A stretch of DNA of 64,000 nt from Metallyticus violacea. Taxonomy: Eukaryota; Arthropoda; Insecta; Mantodea; Metallyticidae. The notes beneath the pieces are model-generated. The model ran no database searches. It saw only the letters and a list, made by a program, of their open reading frames with translations, and was not told the DNA's origin. This document shows, in pieces, positions 18,501 through 34,500 of the stretch (position 1 is the first letter of the stretch; every line of letters starts with the position of its first letter). A program made the position numbers and the translations under genes. The stretch covers positions 120,086,869-120,150,868 of the forward strand of contig CM060843.1 in NCBI GenBank assembly GCA_030762175.1. Direction: 5' to 3'.

Positions 18501-18786
18501 TTAAAGTTTTTCTTCACAGGTGACAATAGTAGTACTTTGAAATATTTTACAATCATATGTTCGTGACTATTTACCGATAATACACCGTTTTACATGCCGG
18601 CAGGTGACGGCCCATTTTCCGGCTATATATATATATATATGTAGCATTTCTGCCATGGATTTAATAAATTGATCACTCAATTTTAACTGAAATACTCATC
18701 ACTGTTTCTGTTTCTCTGCAGAAAAGAAAAAATTAGTGCTTAGTAAATATTTTAAATAAAACAAATGTGGATCGACATGTAATCAA
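18501..18786. repeat. ~190-bp satellite, fragment before the inverted repeat
   Basis: Clear monomer text is present: TCACAGGTGACAATAGTAG, TTTACCGATAATACACCG and GCCGGCAGGTGACGG, followed by a short (TA)n. Confidence 0.75.
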
Positions 18787-19620
18787 GAGTCGGCTTTGTA
18801 ACGGAAGAATGGTATTATAAGGAATCGTAACGTTGACAGATATAATAAGAATATGTTGGTAAGTGCACGCTGTATATCCTTGTTAGTGAAACATACTGTA
18901 TAAACCCAAATATAGTAAGACGTAGACGTAATAAATATTAAGGGTGACTTACCTCGCCACACTGTGCATCGCAGAGGTGACGTGACCTGAAAGGTTCCTC
19001 GCAGAAACACTAGCATAAGCAAAAAACAACCCTCTTTTCCACTCACTTAAAATATTATGTCTATGTGTGCGTGTTATAGAGAGATAGAATTATTGTGCTG
19101 ATGAAGTATTGTGTAGTTTTAAGCTTAACAAACCCAAACTATGAACCTCTTTGAACTTATGTCAGAACCTGGTGGCTGTTGACCTCATGGTGGTGGAAAG
19201 TATTTAATAATAACTCTTATGTCTAGACTAGGTGATTATTACCCCTCCTTGGGTATTACAATTGTAAAAAAGGTCCCTGAATTTATTCAGAGACAGGAGA
19301 GAAGCCTTACTGCTTGGAAGATCCACGCCTTCCCAATCAGAAAATACTTTAATAAATACTTATACTTTTAACAGAGTTGGTATAGTAATTCAGCATTCGT
19401 CTCGAAACACCTCGTCTTTCCTGGAGGAATCGACCTAGCTCGATTCCCCGAAGTGACGCCTCTTATCCCAATATAACATCCCTTCTCGCCTTAGCCATCG
19501 AGATTGAATACGGAAATTGTAGCACAGCATTAAGCAGAAGAACATCACCAAGTTGTAAGTCAGCCGACGGACATTACAGCGTTTAATAACATCCTGGTGG
19601 CATCTCGACAGGCGGTATTA
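18787..19620 (+). repeat. Left arm of ~830-bp inverted repeat (possible solo LTR or foldback arm)
   Basis: Its reverse complement matches 22454-22773 plus 25657-26152. Shared landmarks include GAGTCGGCTTTGTAAC at the outer edge, GGTTTGTTAAGCTTAAAACT, CAGGGACCTTTT, GACGAGGTGTTT and GAGATGCCACCAGGATGTTA at the inner edge. No coding sequence is seen. The ends lack obvious TG…CA, so solo LTR status is not established. Confidence 0.8.
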
Positions 19621-19655
19621 GATATTTTACCGACAATATAGTAATTCTGTTGCGG

Positions 19656-19954
19656 GTTATTGATTTGGTTTATTTATAGACGCTCTTTAATATCTCACCA
19701 TACCATTCAATTCAGGGTGTGAAACGGCCGATAAATTTTACTCGGGAGTCCATTTCTTTCAGGCTTGAGGTTCTTTTACCTGCCGTAAATCTACTACGCG
19801 GGACCCGCGGGTTTACTTCCCACTTCCCTTCCGAAGGAAGCCATCCATACTCAGATTTTTACGCCCGAAAAAAACCATCGACCCCGGCCAGGATTGAACC
19901 CGCATTTTGGGTCTACGAGGCAGTTGTGATCAACACTAGACCACCAGGACCTGC
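19656..19954 (-). mobile_element. tRNA-headed SINE (family 2), minus strand
   Basis: Read on the minus strand: GGTCCTGGTGGTCTAGTG (A-box region), a B-box-like GGGTTCAATCCTGGCC, and the body TTTTTTTCGGGCGTAAAAAT and ACGCTCTTTAATATC seen inverted at the left. A second copy of the family is at 49389-49681 in the other orientation. An imperfect target duplication is seen around TTCTGTTGCGG (19645) and TTCTGTTTCCGG (19955). Confidence 0.85.
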
Positions 19955-19969
19955 TTCTGTTTCCGGCAA

Positions 19970-22453
19970 GTAATACCCCGAACTATATGTGTGTGCGTGT
20001 GTTTTAGCAATGAAAATTAAATTTTAATCGATCATCGATTTTTTATTGCAAAAGAAGTTTCTCTGCACAGATCGCATTACAATAATTTGACAATTTTTAA
20101 CAATATTAATATTATCTCACTAATTGATCCCATAAATCACCTTATTACAAGCAATTTTTTTATTTTTATTTTATTGAAATAGGCATCACTTGGTTTATTT
20201 TCACAAGTGAGAGTACAGTTATTTTTTAATATTTATGCCAGTATAAATTGGTTCATACTTTACCAATACTGTAGCTATTTTGTCGTTAGCAAATATCGGG
20301 CTAAAATCTGGTTATATATTTATTAATTTCTCCGAGCAATTTATTTTAATCATCGGTTTTTCAGTAAAATAGGCACAACTGACTCTGTTTCTGTGCTCAG
20401 ATGATATTACAATTACTTTGGCAATAATTATTCAATAATATATTATTTTTACACATAATCCACTTCCGGCTGGTAACAGCCCGAAGCAGGTAATATATTT
20501 AACCTTTTCCCGGCCAGAACATAAACTGATTATCCAATTCGAGCGAAATAAGCTAGTGTGGTTCATTTTCTTTGCACAGATGAGAATGTCGTACTTTGTA
20601 AACATTTTACATTAAAATTATATTCGAGTTTTTACCGATAATGCAAGTAAACCTAAAACGCCGAATGTACTTGAAATGTTGGAGGTGCAAACTTTAGTTG
20701 AACGTCCGAATTTTTCATCGAAATTTGCGTCACTGACTCAGCTTCTCTGCACAGACGGCATTAACAGGATTAAACAATATATCATAAGAATAATATCTAA
20801 TTCGTTATTTTATCCACATTGCATTTACTAGTCGGCAGGTAAGAGCCCAATGGTTCGTCATAAATTTAAATTCTTCGCGGCAAAAATATAAATGTAATAT
20901 CTAATTTTTACAAAAGGTATATCATTGGCCAGTTTCTCTTCATAGGTGACAATATTAGTACTTTGGAAATATTGTACAATAATAAAATGTTCTAGATATT
21001 ACCGATAATGCACCTTTTGCGTCACCGCAGGTGACAGCCGGATTGCCGGCCATATATTTAGCCCTTTTCGGTGTAATTATACATTGATCATCAAATTTTA
21101 ATTACATAGACATTACTGATTCAGTTTCTCTCTGCAGATGACATTATTATGAATTTGTCATTATTTCACAAGAATAATATAATGCTCTTAATCTTATGGA
21201 CAATAAACCGTTTTACTAGCGGCAGGTAAACGCCCGATGGTCTGTCATAAATTTAACCACTTTTCGATGTAACTTTAAATATAGTTACAAATTTGTTTGC
21301 TAAAAGTAATATCATTGACCAGTTTTCTGCGCGGATGACACTACTAGCACTTTGGCAATTTTTTACAAGAATAATATCGTTCGTCATTATATCGTTAACT
21401 CACTGATCTACATGACGGCAGGCAACGATCCGAAACCGGTCATAAGTTACGGTTTATACGTTGGAAATATAAATAGATCATTCACTTTTGGTGAAGTAAG
21501 CATGTACGGTTTAGTTTCTCTGCACAAGTGGTAACGCTCACTTAGTGAACTTTTTTCATCAATAAAGTATTTTTCGCATTTTTATCAATACGGAAGAAAA
21601 TTTTATCGCCGGTAACATATGTAGCATTTTGCCAGTGAAAATATAATTTGATTACGCAATTTTTACTGAAATGGGCTTTCGTCATTTAGTTTTTCGGCAT
21701 AGGTCGCAACACTAGCAGTTTTGCAACGTTAATAAAATTTTGTGTTTGATTTTACCAATAATGCACCGGTTAATTCTTCGGCAAGTTACAAGTCCGAATA
21801 CTGTTCATAAATGTAGCTTTTAGCTGTAGAATTGTAAATTAATCATCCAATTTTAACTTAAATAGGCATCACTAAGTCAGTTTCTCTACGGGATGTAATT
21901 ATTAGGATCCTGGCAAAGATTAAGAACATATTCTTAATTTTACCGATAGGTAGGCGTATAACCAGCCAGCAGGCTACAGCCTGATAGCCATGGATTTATC
22001 CATTTTGGGATGAAATTGTAAATTGATCATCCAATTTTAACTTGAATGTTTCAGTTTATTTTAAGTTATGAAGAAACTAGGACTTTTTGAATGTTTTACA
22101 TAAAAAATATAGTTCAAGTTTTAAGGGACAATAGAGGAATTCTGTTGCCCGCATGTAAGACCCTCGAATGCCCGTCATAAAGTTTTGCCTTTTGCGGTGA
22201 AATTATAGATTGATGATCAAATATTAACTGAAATAGGCAACGTTGAGTCAGTTTCTGTACAGAGGCCGTTACTAAGAATGTGGCAATATTTTACAAGAAT
22301 AATATCATGTTCATAATTTTACCGACAAACAATTTTACTAGCGGAAAGTAAGAATTTTATGGCCCGTCATAATTGAACCTTATTGCTATGTAACTATAAA
22401 TGTAGTATGTAATTTTTTTCTAAAAGTAGCATCACTAGATGACGATACCAGTG
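19970..22453. repeat. ~190-bp satellite array, segment 2 (loop of the inverted repeat)
   Basis: TCAGTTTCTCTGCACAG-like starts recur at 20739, 20930, 21120, 21319, 21511, 21688, 21877, 22051 and 22248, which are steps of about 175-200 bp. Each is followed by a TTTGGCAATATTTTAC-like stretch, a TTACCGATAATGCACCG-like stretch and GGCAGGTAACAGCCCGA. Divergence between monomers is high. There is no gene. Confidence 0.85.
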
Positions 22454-23056
22454 TAATACTGCCTGCCGAGATGCCACCAGGATGTTATTAAACGAAGTCC
22501 AAGCTGTAATGTCTGTCGGCTGACTTACAACTAGGTGATGTTCTTCTGTTTAATGCGGTGCTACAATTTCCGTATTCAATCTCGATGGCTAAGGCGAGAA
22601 GGGATAATAGGCGTCACTTCGGGGAATCGAGCTAAGTCGACTCCTCCAGGAAAGACGAGGTGTTTCCAGAATAACTCAACCAACTCTGTTAAAAGTATAA
22701 GTATTTATTAAAGGGTTTTCTGGTGCAGATGGACGTAGACCCTCCAAGCAGCAAGACTTTTCTGCTGTCTCTGGTTTAAGGTTTTATTTTATTTTATTGA
22801 ACTAAAAGTGTGCCTGGAGCCGTACAGGAGTCCCGGTTTTACAGGCAAACATTTTACAATTTTGGTTATAAGTTATGTGTTTTACATATACCAATGAACG
22901 GGCTGTTGTAACGCCGATACAAGTCCCTCTCTTGGGGGCTTGAGAACAGCGTCGTTGCGTTAGTCTATTTAGCTTGGTGACCTGAAAGTCCTGTCACTGG
23001 ATTGGTTCCCTTAACCAAAAGTGTTTTCTTTTTTGTTCCATAATCCGGAAACACTA

Positions 23057-23965
23057 TTAATACTGTCTATGTACACTATTTACAGATCGCCGCCTCGTGC
23101 ATAGTGAAGGTGTTAATATTGGCGCACGCGCCGATGTTTCCTGTGAAGGGGCTCCCCTCCTCCAATTCCAGCAATGCCTGGTTGGAATTCTCTCCCAGGT
23201 ACACATGGCCCGTCTCTCGATGGATTGTGCAACTGAGGGCATGCCCGTCTCCTCATGAATGGTTATGTTGCTGGTTAGGAGCAGCGACCTCAGAGCTTTC
23301 CTTAGTGAGAGATTTTGAATGGTTTGTAAGCGTTTTAGGGCCGACTTGGGCGCGTGAGACCATGCCACGCAGGCATACAGTAACACTGATAAAATAAAAG
23401 ATCTGTATAGAATAATTTTGCTCTTAAGATCTAACGACTTACCGGGAAAAATGGGCGCGCATAGTTTCAAGCGTTGCCTCCCTTTGATGGCCACATCTCT
23501 CAGGTGATTGCTCCAAAGTAGTTTATGGTCCATGGAGACCCCTAAGTATTTAAACCTGCTGACGATATGGCAAGATCTCGCCATCGATCGTTAGATCGAC
23601 TTCTGGAAGGTGCCGCTGTTTGGAGAAAACAGTAATTGACACTTGTGAACGTTTAGGTTGATCTTCCATTGGTGGAGCCAGGACGTGAATTTCTCTATGT
23701 AGCGCTGAATTTCGCGCGTGGCAACCTTTAAATTTTTGGAGTGGTGATAAATTGCAGTGTCGTCAGAATACATGGAGACCTTGCATTTAGCGTCCAAAGG
23801 AAAGTAGTTGGTGAAAAGTATGTACAAGAAGGGGGCCAGTATGACTCCCTGTGGAACGCCGGCCTGCATAGGTCGCACGGCGGAATTGGAGCGATCAACT
23901 TGTACATAGAAGCGCCTATTTTCTAGAAAAATGAGTGAAAGATAATGATAGCTTTGGAGGCCGGG
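23057..23965 (-). pseudogene. Reverse transcriptase C-terminal half of Jockey-like LINE
   Basis: RT block 4 reads RPMQAGVPQGVILAPFLYIL. The active-site box is YSDDTAIY (YxDD). A later block reads SRFKYLGVSMDHKLLW, then KIILYRSFILSVLLYACVAW and LQTIQNLSLRKAL, typical of Jockey-clade RT C-termini. A frame change separates 23591 and 23584. The junction with the gag segment lies near 23965, where HNFPGLQSYHYLSLIFL follows directly on gag sequence. Confidence 0.9.
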
Positions 23966-25160
23966 AAAATTGTGGCACACCTCGCGCTCTTTTAAGAATG
24001 TCTGGTTTTTCTCGGTCTTGTCGATAGTGATAAGGTAGTTAGACAGGGGACGTCCTTTTGCTTCCAATTGTTTTACGTGCAACGGGGTGTAGCCCCGGGC
24101 ACGCAGGTGCTCTATGTCTTCCGTGTCCACTGTAGGCGGGAGGCGCTCCACTACGAGGCGCAGTGGTTGTTCGGTCCTGTGAGTGAACTAGAAGTACTGG
24201 ACGCCTTCTCGTGTCAGTCGGTCCAAGGTCGGGTGGAAGTCCTCGTAACAGTTCAGTTACAGCTTAATTCCTGCGGCGGTGTGTTGTAGCTTATACGCGC
24301 CAGTCGGGCACTGCTGTTTCATAATACGGAGCACCTGGGAGATGGTGGTGTCCGGGATGATAATTCTTGGTGGTTTATGTAGGCCGGAGGGGTCTGAGGT
24401 GCTGCTGGAACAGGTGGTGCTCGAGTGGTGCCGGGCGGCGGGGCAACAGTGTACGAATGCATAGGGGAAGGTAGTGGGAGAAACAATGGCGTAAGTTTCT
24501 TTTGCTGCGCTCTCTGCTGTTTGGGGCGGGAAGGGGGGATCCTGGGATGTTTTCAGAAGTCTCCTCGGCGTTGACGGCAGTGGTAGTCTCCATCACGGCG
24601 TCACCGTCTACCTCAAGACGGCGTAATTGTTGGAGATAGGGAGAGCGGGCTCTGTTGTCGCTTTAGGCTTCTTTCTTTTTTTGCGATCAGAGGATGCTGA
24701 AGCCATAGAGTCCTTTGAGTCGCTGTCCCTGCCTTTGAAGGAGCGCTTTTTTGCCATCGTGCGCCAACCCTCACGCAAGGTGACCAAACGCCGTTTTTGA
24801 TGGCGTGCTCCCGTAGGCACGCGGATAAGTCGAAGGCGACCCGGCGAAAGGCAGGGTCTGCCGTGTTCATTTTCCTTCATAGTATTTGATCTCCTGCCGG
24901 AGGTCGTGTAACTCCTTTCCTAACATCGATATTTGACGCGCGTCAAATACGGCGTCATTTGTCTCCATGTTGATTGTGGTAATAGTGCCTGCTTGCGAGG
25001 CTAGCGCGCCCAGTGCTGTGTCAGCAGCGGGTGAAGCAGTAGCCTCTGTTAGGAGGGAGTGGTGGGTCCTGTTTGTGCTGCAGATGGCTGAGCGCCTGGG
25101 CACGAGACTAGTGGCTGGTGGGGATGAGGTCAGTGCTAGCACCCGCGTGAGAGGCTAGCT
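23966..25160 (-). pseudogene. Jockey-like ORF1 (gag) with PRE_C2HC-type domain, frameshifted
   Basis: The C-terminal part reads VERLPPTVDTEDIEHLRARG then YTPLHVKQLEAKGRPLSNYL, the signature of the domain preceding the zinc knuckles in Jockey gag proteins. Upstream pieces in changing frames include LPISNNYAVLR and an Ala/Ser-rich N-terminus. The zinc knuckles themselves are not present: the deletion that fuses gag to RT removed them. Frames change near 24870, 24600 and 24150. Confidence 0.8.
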
Positions 25161-26152
25161 GTCCCCTTGTTGCGTTGTTATTGCGTTTCCTGACGTTGCA
25201 GCTGCCATCGTTGTTTTTTGTTTCCCTGGTTGGGTTCTAGGCGCCTGCTAGGCGGCGTTGAGGTCTGCCTGCAACAAGGGCACGTGTGAAAGTGGTAGTA
25301 GAATGTATGTGTTTTATTGCAACATACGTACTTTAATAGGAAGAAAAAATTATCTACACGGGCACCCAAACACTTGGACCAAGTGGTTCACAATCTGTTA
25401 TTTGCACTAACACGCACAGCTTTGTATGCACCGGGGAGCAGGAAAAAGTTATTTATTTAGTTTTTGGTCCTCCAAGCGGACCCCCGCAGGTTGCACCAAG
25501 CACAGGGGTTATTGTAGTAGCTGTAGGCTGGATTAAAATGTTTATAATTGTTTTGGAATAAAAAACATGAAATAAAAAATATTATCGCGTGGAGCAGCAC
25601 AGCAAACACATGAATCACCACCACGTAACAAACTCAACCCTCTGGCCCTGTCTCTGACGAAATTCAGGGACCTTTTATACAAGTGTAATGCCCAAATAGG
25701 GGTTATAATCACCTAACCATGACAAAAGAGTTAATGTTAAAACACCATGAGGTTAACAGTTACCAAGTCCTGTCATCATAAGTTCTAAGAGGTGCATGGT
25801 TTGGGTTTGTTAAGGTTAAAACTAAGCAATACTTCGTAAGCACAACAATTCTGCCTATCTATAACATGCACACGTAGACATAATATTTTTTGAGTGGAGA
25901 GGAACAGAGGATCGCTGTTTATTACTTTTGTTTATACAAGTGTTTCTCCGAGGACCCTTTCAGGTCAACCTCTTCTGGGTGGCAAGGCAAGTTCACCCTT
26001 AATATTTATTACTTCTACGTCCTACTATGTTTGGGTTTATACAGTATGTTTCACTAACTAGGATATACAGTGTGTTCTTACACAATTTCATGTTCTTATT
26101 ATCCTTGTCAACGTTACGATTCCTTATAATACTTTAGTTACAAAGCCGACTC

Positions 26153-29035
<2,883 letters not shown>

Positions 29036-32000
29036 AGTATTTTTTAATATCACATAAAAGATTAATGGTTTTATTTGGTTCATAAGCACAAATTCTGCAT
29101 CTTGTGAAACATTGAGTACATAAGCAGATAGAAAAAAGAAATATGTTATTTCAAAAAGTAATGGATGTATCAACATGGAAATTTGACCATGTTTATTAAA
29201 ATTTATATAGCAGCCTGTGACAAAAATACAAAGTAATGATCATCAAAGTTAACAAACTTGTAAATTCCACTCATGGGTACCCCATAATGCTGCATATAAG
29301 CAAATGATAAAAAACTTTTGCTGTATTTCCATTCATCAGCAAAAATTTCCAAAATATTACAGAATATTACTCATATAATGCTTGTGTAAACACTTAGGTT
29401 GAAGGAAGATGCAAAGATGAATCAGAAAAGAAAAAAAAATTATTTTGAGGAATGATGTGTATGTTAGCTTACATTACATTAATTGCCTTTACTTTCTGAT
29501 GCATCTTCCTGATAGATAAAAATAGTATGAGTAAATAGCATAAAAAGGGCACTGTAAGGATACAATGCTTTTTTTGCATCATTGAAAGTTTAACTTTTGT
29601 TATAACATTAGGCTACAGCTTAGTGAATATCATAAATGGGATTGGGCAGTGCTGAATTCAACTGTGACTACAAATATTGATAGCAGTGTTATACAGTGTG
29701 GTGCAAAATGTATAGTACAATTATTCGAAATTGTGTACAAATAGTCAGTGGGGAAAAATAGGGGGGGAGGAGATAGGAACAAGATCATTTTCCCCAAGAG
29801 GGGGAAGAGAAAGATTTGCAGTTTACATTTTACTGCATGCTATATACATTTTGCAAAACTTTATAAGAAGTAAATTGATGATAATCAGATACAATAGAGA
29901 ATACTTAATATGGATAATAGAAATAGAAATCCATATATTTTAGCTGAACAAATTAACTTATATGTATTGGCAAAGAACTGAACAGAAAAGAATACGAGAA
30001 AGATAAAACATATTAATATTAATGTATGTGAGGAATAAAATGTTTAAAAAATAAGTTATTTTGAAGATGAAGCAATAGCTACTTAAACCCTTAGCACATA
30101 ATCCTCTCAAAGTATTTTCCCATGTAGACAAGTGAATTATACTCCTTCCATTAAAGCTGCAGTTGATGGAAATGAAATAGATTTGCCAGTACTGAAAAAT
30201 GAACAGAAGTGGGTTCGAGGCTATTCATGCAGCTATATATAATATCATATCAAATGTAAAGAAATCTGAAACAAAAGACAAAAAATAATAAGACAAGGAA
30301 ATTGCCAGAATAGGTGAAAAATAAATGTGTTTCAGTAATGCCAAGTTCATTTGTCACAAAGTGTAGTCCATGCAACAAAAGAAATCTGAAACAAAAGACA
30401 AAAAATAATAAGACAAGGAAATTGCCAGAATAGGTGAAAAATAAATGTGTTTCAGTAATGCCAAGTTCATTTGTCACAAAGTGTAGTCCATGCAACAAGT
30501 TATCATATTTATAGCCAAAGAAATGCAGATATGGTTGCTAACTCTCTTATAGAGAAAGATAATAAGTAATGATTAAGGGCAAATTGTCTGATACTCTTAT
30601 GTTTTGTGCCATTACAGTCTTCAATACATAACACATTTTAGTGTGCCTACTGTTCATCTGTGTTTGCAGCACCCAATACTGTCCAGGTAACTCATTCAAG
30701 GTCCTTCATCTTACCAGAATATAGTTGCTGATATGTTTTAAATGTTTAAGGGCATTGATCATTATCTTAAAAATTTAGCATCTAATTGGTAAAAAGTATG
30801 AACATGCCAAAATCATTCTACTCCAGAAATAAGACCCTCACTCTCGGAATTGTAAGTAACGAAACAATTATTCCCCTAGAAAGCCAATTTTTCACTGTGA
30901 TTCCATAAAATCCCATTTACAAAGATGCTTAAGATTTCCATGCTGCTAATTCATAAGGTGTAAGTTGTTCCTCAAAAGTATTCCTAATTTGTGAACTGAT
31001 AAATATGCCCTCTTTAAATTTAGCATCACTTGTCAATGAAACAGCTTTTATCTAGAGAAGTCAGACATTTTTTCATGAGCCCAAGTTTAATGTGCAGTGG
31101 GGAAAATAGTACTTTTTCTGGTTGTACTAGCATTTCACATCTAACATTATCCTCCCCAGGAATGGAATGTATTCCGGAAGGTCATCCTTCACCACAGAAT
31201 ATGTGCTATTATCCTACTGTGCAACAAACATAAGAAACAACAGAACTTGGTATATCCTTCTTGTAATTAAACCAATAAAATTATTACTTTTAAATCCCAC
31301 AAATTACCCAGCAATGTTCAATGTATTCAATAAAGTGACATGTTTTCATAAGTTCATACCAACTGAATGAGCCACTGGAATGGAAGGTATTATGTTTCCA
31401 TTTTGCAATAATGCTGCTTTTTAGCTGATTTTTTATGATAACCATCTCCATTCTTGATTGTATTCAATATCTAATTTGGTCACCAACTCATTTACAATTC
31501 TACAATCACTGATAGCATTCTCCACTGCAAAATAACTAGCTTGTTCTTTATTTCGTTTTCAAATACCGAAATCTTAGTGTCTTAGTTAATTAAGTTCCAT
31601 TGTTGTAATGTGGAATGTAATAGCTCTGCCTGTTGCTTGGAATTACTAAACCCCTCAGAAGCTAAGCACTATTAGATATGGTGTATTATATTTTCCAGAA
31701 ATGAGGGTGGAATCAATAGAAGTGGAAGAATGAGCACAAATTGGACTGCTTGAAGATTGTGATGACTCAAGAATGATGTATTCCCTAATAGTTAAAGGAA
31801 TAAGAATGAGAAGATGGGGAAAATGTGGCACGACTCTTATTTCTTAAAGAACATCAGGATATACAAATTTATCTTTAGTTTTCTTTGAAAATCCCTCGCT
31901 TGGTAATGAAGAAATAACAAACCTTTTAAATCACTTAGGCTCTTGCCAAGGCATTGGAACAGCAAATTACATGTGGGTGTTTTTCCCCTTCAACCATTCT

Positions 32001-32429
32001 GTCGACTTCATGTAATAGTTATGATGTACATGTGATGTCCAATTTTTGTCCTGTTGGCCCACTTAACAGCCACAGGAAAGTAATAGCCATTTTTACATAG
32101 TAAGTAATTGACCGGCATTGTGATCTCAAGGTTAAGTTAACTACAAATTTAACAGAAACTATTTGGAGAAATTTTGCACAAAATATGTTTACGTTCTATT
32201 TCTCACAACTGCAGAATAACTAGCAGAATACCAGACACTTCTTCAAAGTGAACTGATACACAAGATGACCAGAATGTTTGCTTATCTCATATAACTATAG
32301 TTTACTTTCACATTCTCTGTTTTTGCCTGAAATAAATTGTGATTCCATTCTGTAGCTGTTGAGGTAATAAAACAATAAATCGCCCATTTTCTTATTTACA
32401 AATATATAAGCTGCTTCACATTGTATTGT
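29036..32429. other. 3.4-kb non-satellite AT-rich segment, no gene recognised
   Basis: The satellite stops abruptly after AATACTAGCAGTAT and resumes near 32430 (TATACAATTTTAACTCAAGT). The segment holds a perfect 120-bp tandem duplication (30258-30497). No transposase, RT or clear terminal repeat was found. It may be a decayed insertion. Confidence 0.5.
30258..30497. repeat. Perfect 120-bp tandem duplication
   Basis: The block starting AGAAATCTGAAACAAAAGAC is repeated head-to-tail with no difference that I can see, so the duplication is recent compared with its surroundings. Confidence 0.97.
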
Positions 32430-34205
32430 ATCTTAAGAGATTGGGAATAGTACAAGAGATTATACAATTTTAACTCAAGTAGGCACTATTGTTTCAGTAT
32501 CTGTACACATATGAAAAAGCTAGTGCTTTCTGAATATTTTATATTAAAAATGTTCACTTTTGTACTAATAATACATGGATTTCGAGGCTTATAAGATCTC
32601 GAGTGCCGGTAATAAATTAAGTCTGTTAGCAGTCGAATTATAATTTGATCATAAAATTTTAACTAATTGTTTCCCTACGCAGATGTATTATTAAGATTTT
32701 CGATATATTTTTGAAGAATAATATCGTAATTCTACCCAAAATAAACGGTTTTACCAAATAGTTGCCTGAAAATCGCAACACTGGCCGGTTTTCCTGCACA
32801 ATGAGAATAGTAGTACTTTGACAATATTTTAATATCATAAAACGTAGTTCGTCATTTTATTGATAATGCACCTTTCATGTGCAAACAGCTGGCAACCCAA
32901 AACCAGTCAATATTTTGTATTTTGTGGTTGAAATATAAATTGTTAATCCTTTTGGGGGGGGGGGTAAAATAAGCAAGGACCTTTGATTTGCTCTGCATAG
33001 ATGGTAATACCACTTATTTGCGAACATTTTATATAAATATTTTTTTTACCGATAACGGAGAATGTTTGGCCCGGTAATAATCGGCACGAACGCCGATTAT
33101 ATATTTTGTATTTGGGCGGTGAAAATATTAGTTAATTAACCAGTTTTATACTGTAATAGGCATCAGTGATTAGTTTCTCTACACATCTTATATGATCTTG
33201 ATTTTACCAGTAATGCATGCACCATTTAACTTACCGACAGGTTACAGCCCGGTGACCGGTCTTGAAGTTAGCCTTTTTACTGTAAAATTCATACTCCATT
33301 CTACAATTTTAACTGAAAGAGGCATTTCTCTTTGTTTCTTTGCACATATGAAAACAGTAATGCTTTGTGAATATTTTACATAAAAATGCTCAAAATTATA
33401 CTCAAGTACAGATTATCTGTTTCCTGCAGTGAAGACTCAGAATGCAGGTCATAAATTTAGTCTTTTTGCGGTAGACCTATAATTTGATCTCCACTTAAAC
33501 TGCAATGGGCAAGACTGGTTCACTTGATGCAGTTCAAATTACAAGGAAAATTGCAATATTTTATAAGAATATCATACTTGTAATTTTATCGATAATGGAT
33601 CGTTTTACAGGCCTGCAGACAACAGCCAGATGGTCCGTAATAAATCTAACATCTTTGCGGTGGAAATAAACATATAATATCTAAATTTTACCTGAAAATC
33701 TCATCAGTGGTCATTTTCTCCGCTCAAGTTCTACTTTGACAAAATTTTATATAATAAGATGTTGATCATTATACCGAAAATTCACCGTATTACATGCCGG
33801 CAGCTAGGAACCGAAAACTGGTCATATGTTTCGCTTTTTCTGCGTTGGAAATATAAATTGATTACTCATTTTTGGGTTAAATAAGTATTTCGGTTGAATT
33901 TATCTGCACAGATGGTAATGCCACTACTTTGAACATTTTTCATTGATAAAATATTTTTCGTACTTTAATGAGCAACGAGACAATGTCGCCGGCAATTACG
34001 AGCCTGAACCCTGGTAATATATTCAGAATTTTTGCAGTGAAATGTTAATTGATTACATGGTTTTGCACGGAAATTGGCATCCATGATTTAGTTTCTGACA
34101 ACTGGTGACAATATTACCAGTTTAGCAATACTTTACACTAATACAATTTTGTTCTTGAACATGACGATAATGCACCGTTTTACCAGCCAACAGGTGACAG
34201 CCACG
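32430..34205. repeat. ~190-bp satellite array, segment 4
   Basis: Monomer landmarks recur: TTACCGATAACGGAGAA, GCCGGCAATTACxAGCC, TTAGTTTCTCTxCACA and AAATATTAATTGATTAC. The array ends at GACAGCCACGTTGCCAGTGG, where non-satellite sequence begins. Confidence 0.8.
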
Positions 34206-34500
34206 TTGCCAGTGGAATCCTCGATTCCACTGTCCTGAAGGATTACCAAGGAATACCTATTAGAGCAGGATCAGCATGATTAACCCAACTCGATATACCT
34301 GCTTATATGAGCTAAAACGTAATGCAACTAAAATAAATCATACAGTACCTTAAAATATAACGTATGTCATTGTCTTTGGTCACATATAGAACCACGAATA
34401 TTCCTCAAAATACTTTAATAGTAGCCATAAGATGTAAACATCTCACTTATATTGTGACTGGTAAATTATTATACTTAAATGGTAAATGATGAATTTTGTT
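34206..34500. other. No gene recognised
   Basis: AT-rich junction sequence starting with the palindrome GTGGAATCCTCGATTCCAC. Nothing else is identified. Confidence 0.4.

Larger units (their letters stand above)
22774..25647 (-). mobile_element. Jockey-like non-LTR retrotransposon, internally deleted, with target duplication
   Basis: A 9-bp duplication CTGTCTCTG (22765-22773 and 25648-25656) marks the borders. The 3' end lies on the left, with a T-rich start on the plus strand (TTTTATTTTATTTTATT). The minus strand carries a gag-like ORF1 and the C-terminal half of a reverse transcriptase. The endonuclease and the first half of the RT are missing, so the element is about 2.9 kb instead of the usual 4-5 kb. 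Confidence 0.92.
22454..26152 (-). repeat. Right arm of ~830-bp inverted repeat, split by a LINE
   Basis: The repeat occupies 22454-22773 and resumes at 25657-26152, so the arm was complete (about 816 bp) before the LINE landed. Orientation is opposite to the 18787-19620 arm. Confidence 0.8.

Noticed and set aside
19970..22453. CRISPR-like array of regularly spaced repeats
   Set aside because: The units are ~190 bp, diverged along their whole length, with no short identical repeats or cas genes; eukaryotic satellite explains them.
30250..30498. 82-residue ORF with an internally repeated peptide
   Set aside because: The repeat is just the 120-bp DNA duplication; no second evidence of coding.
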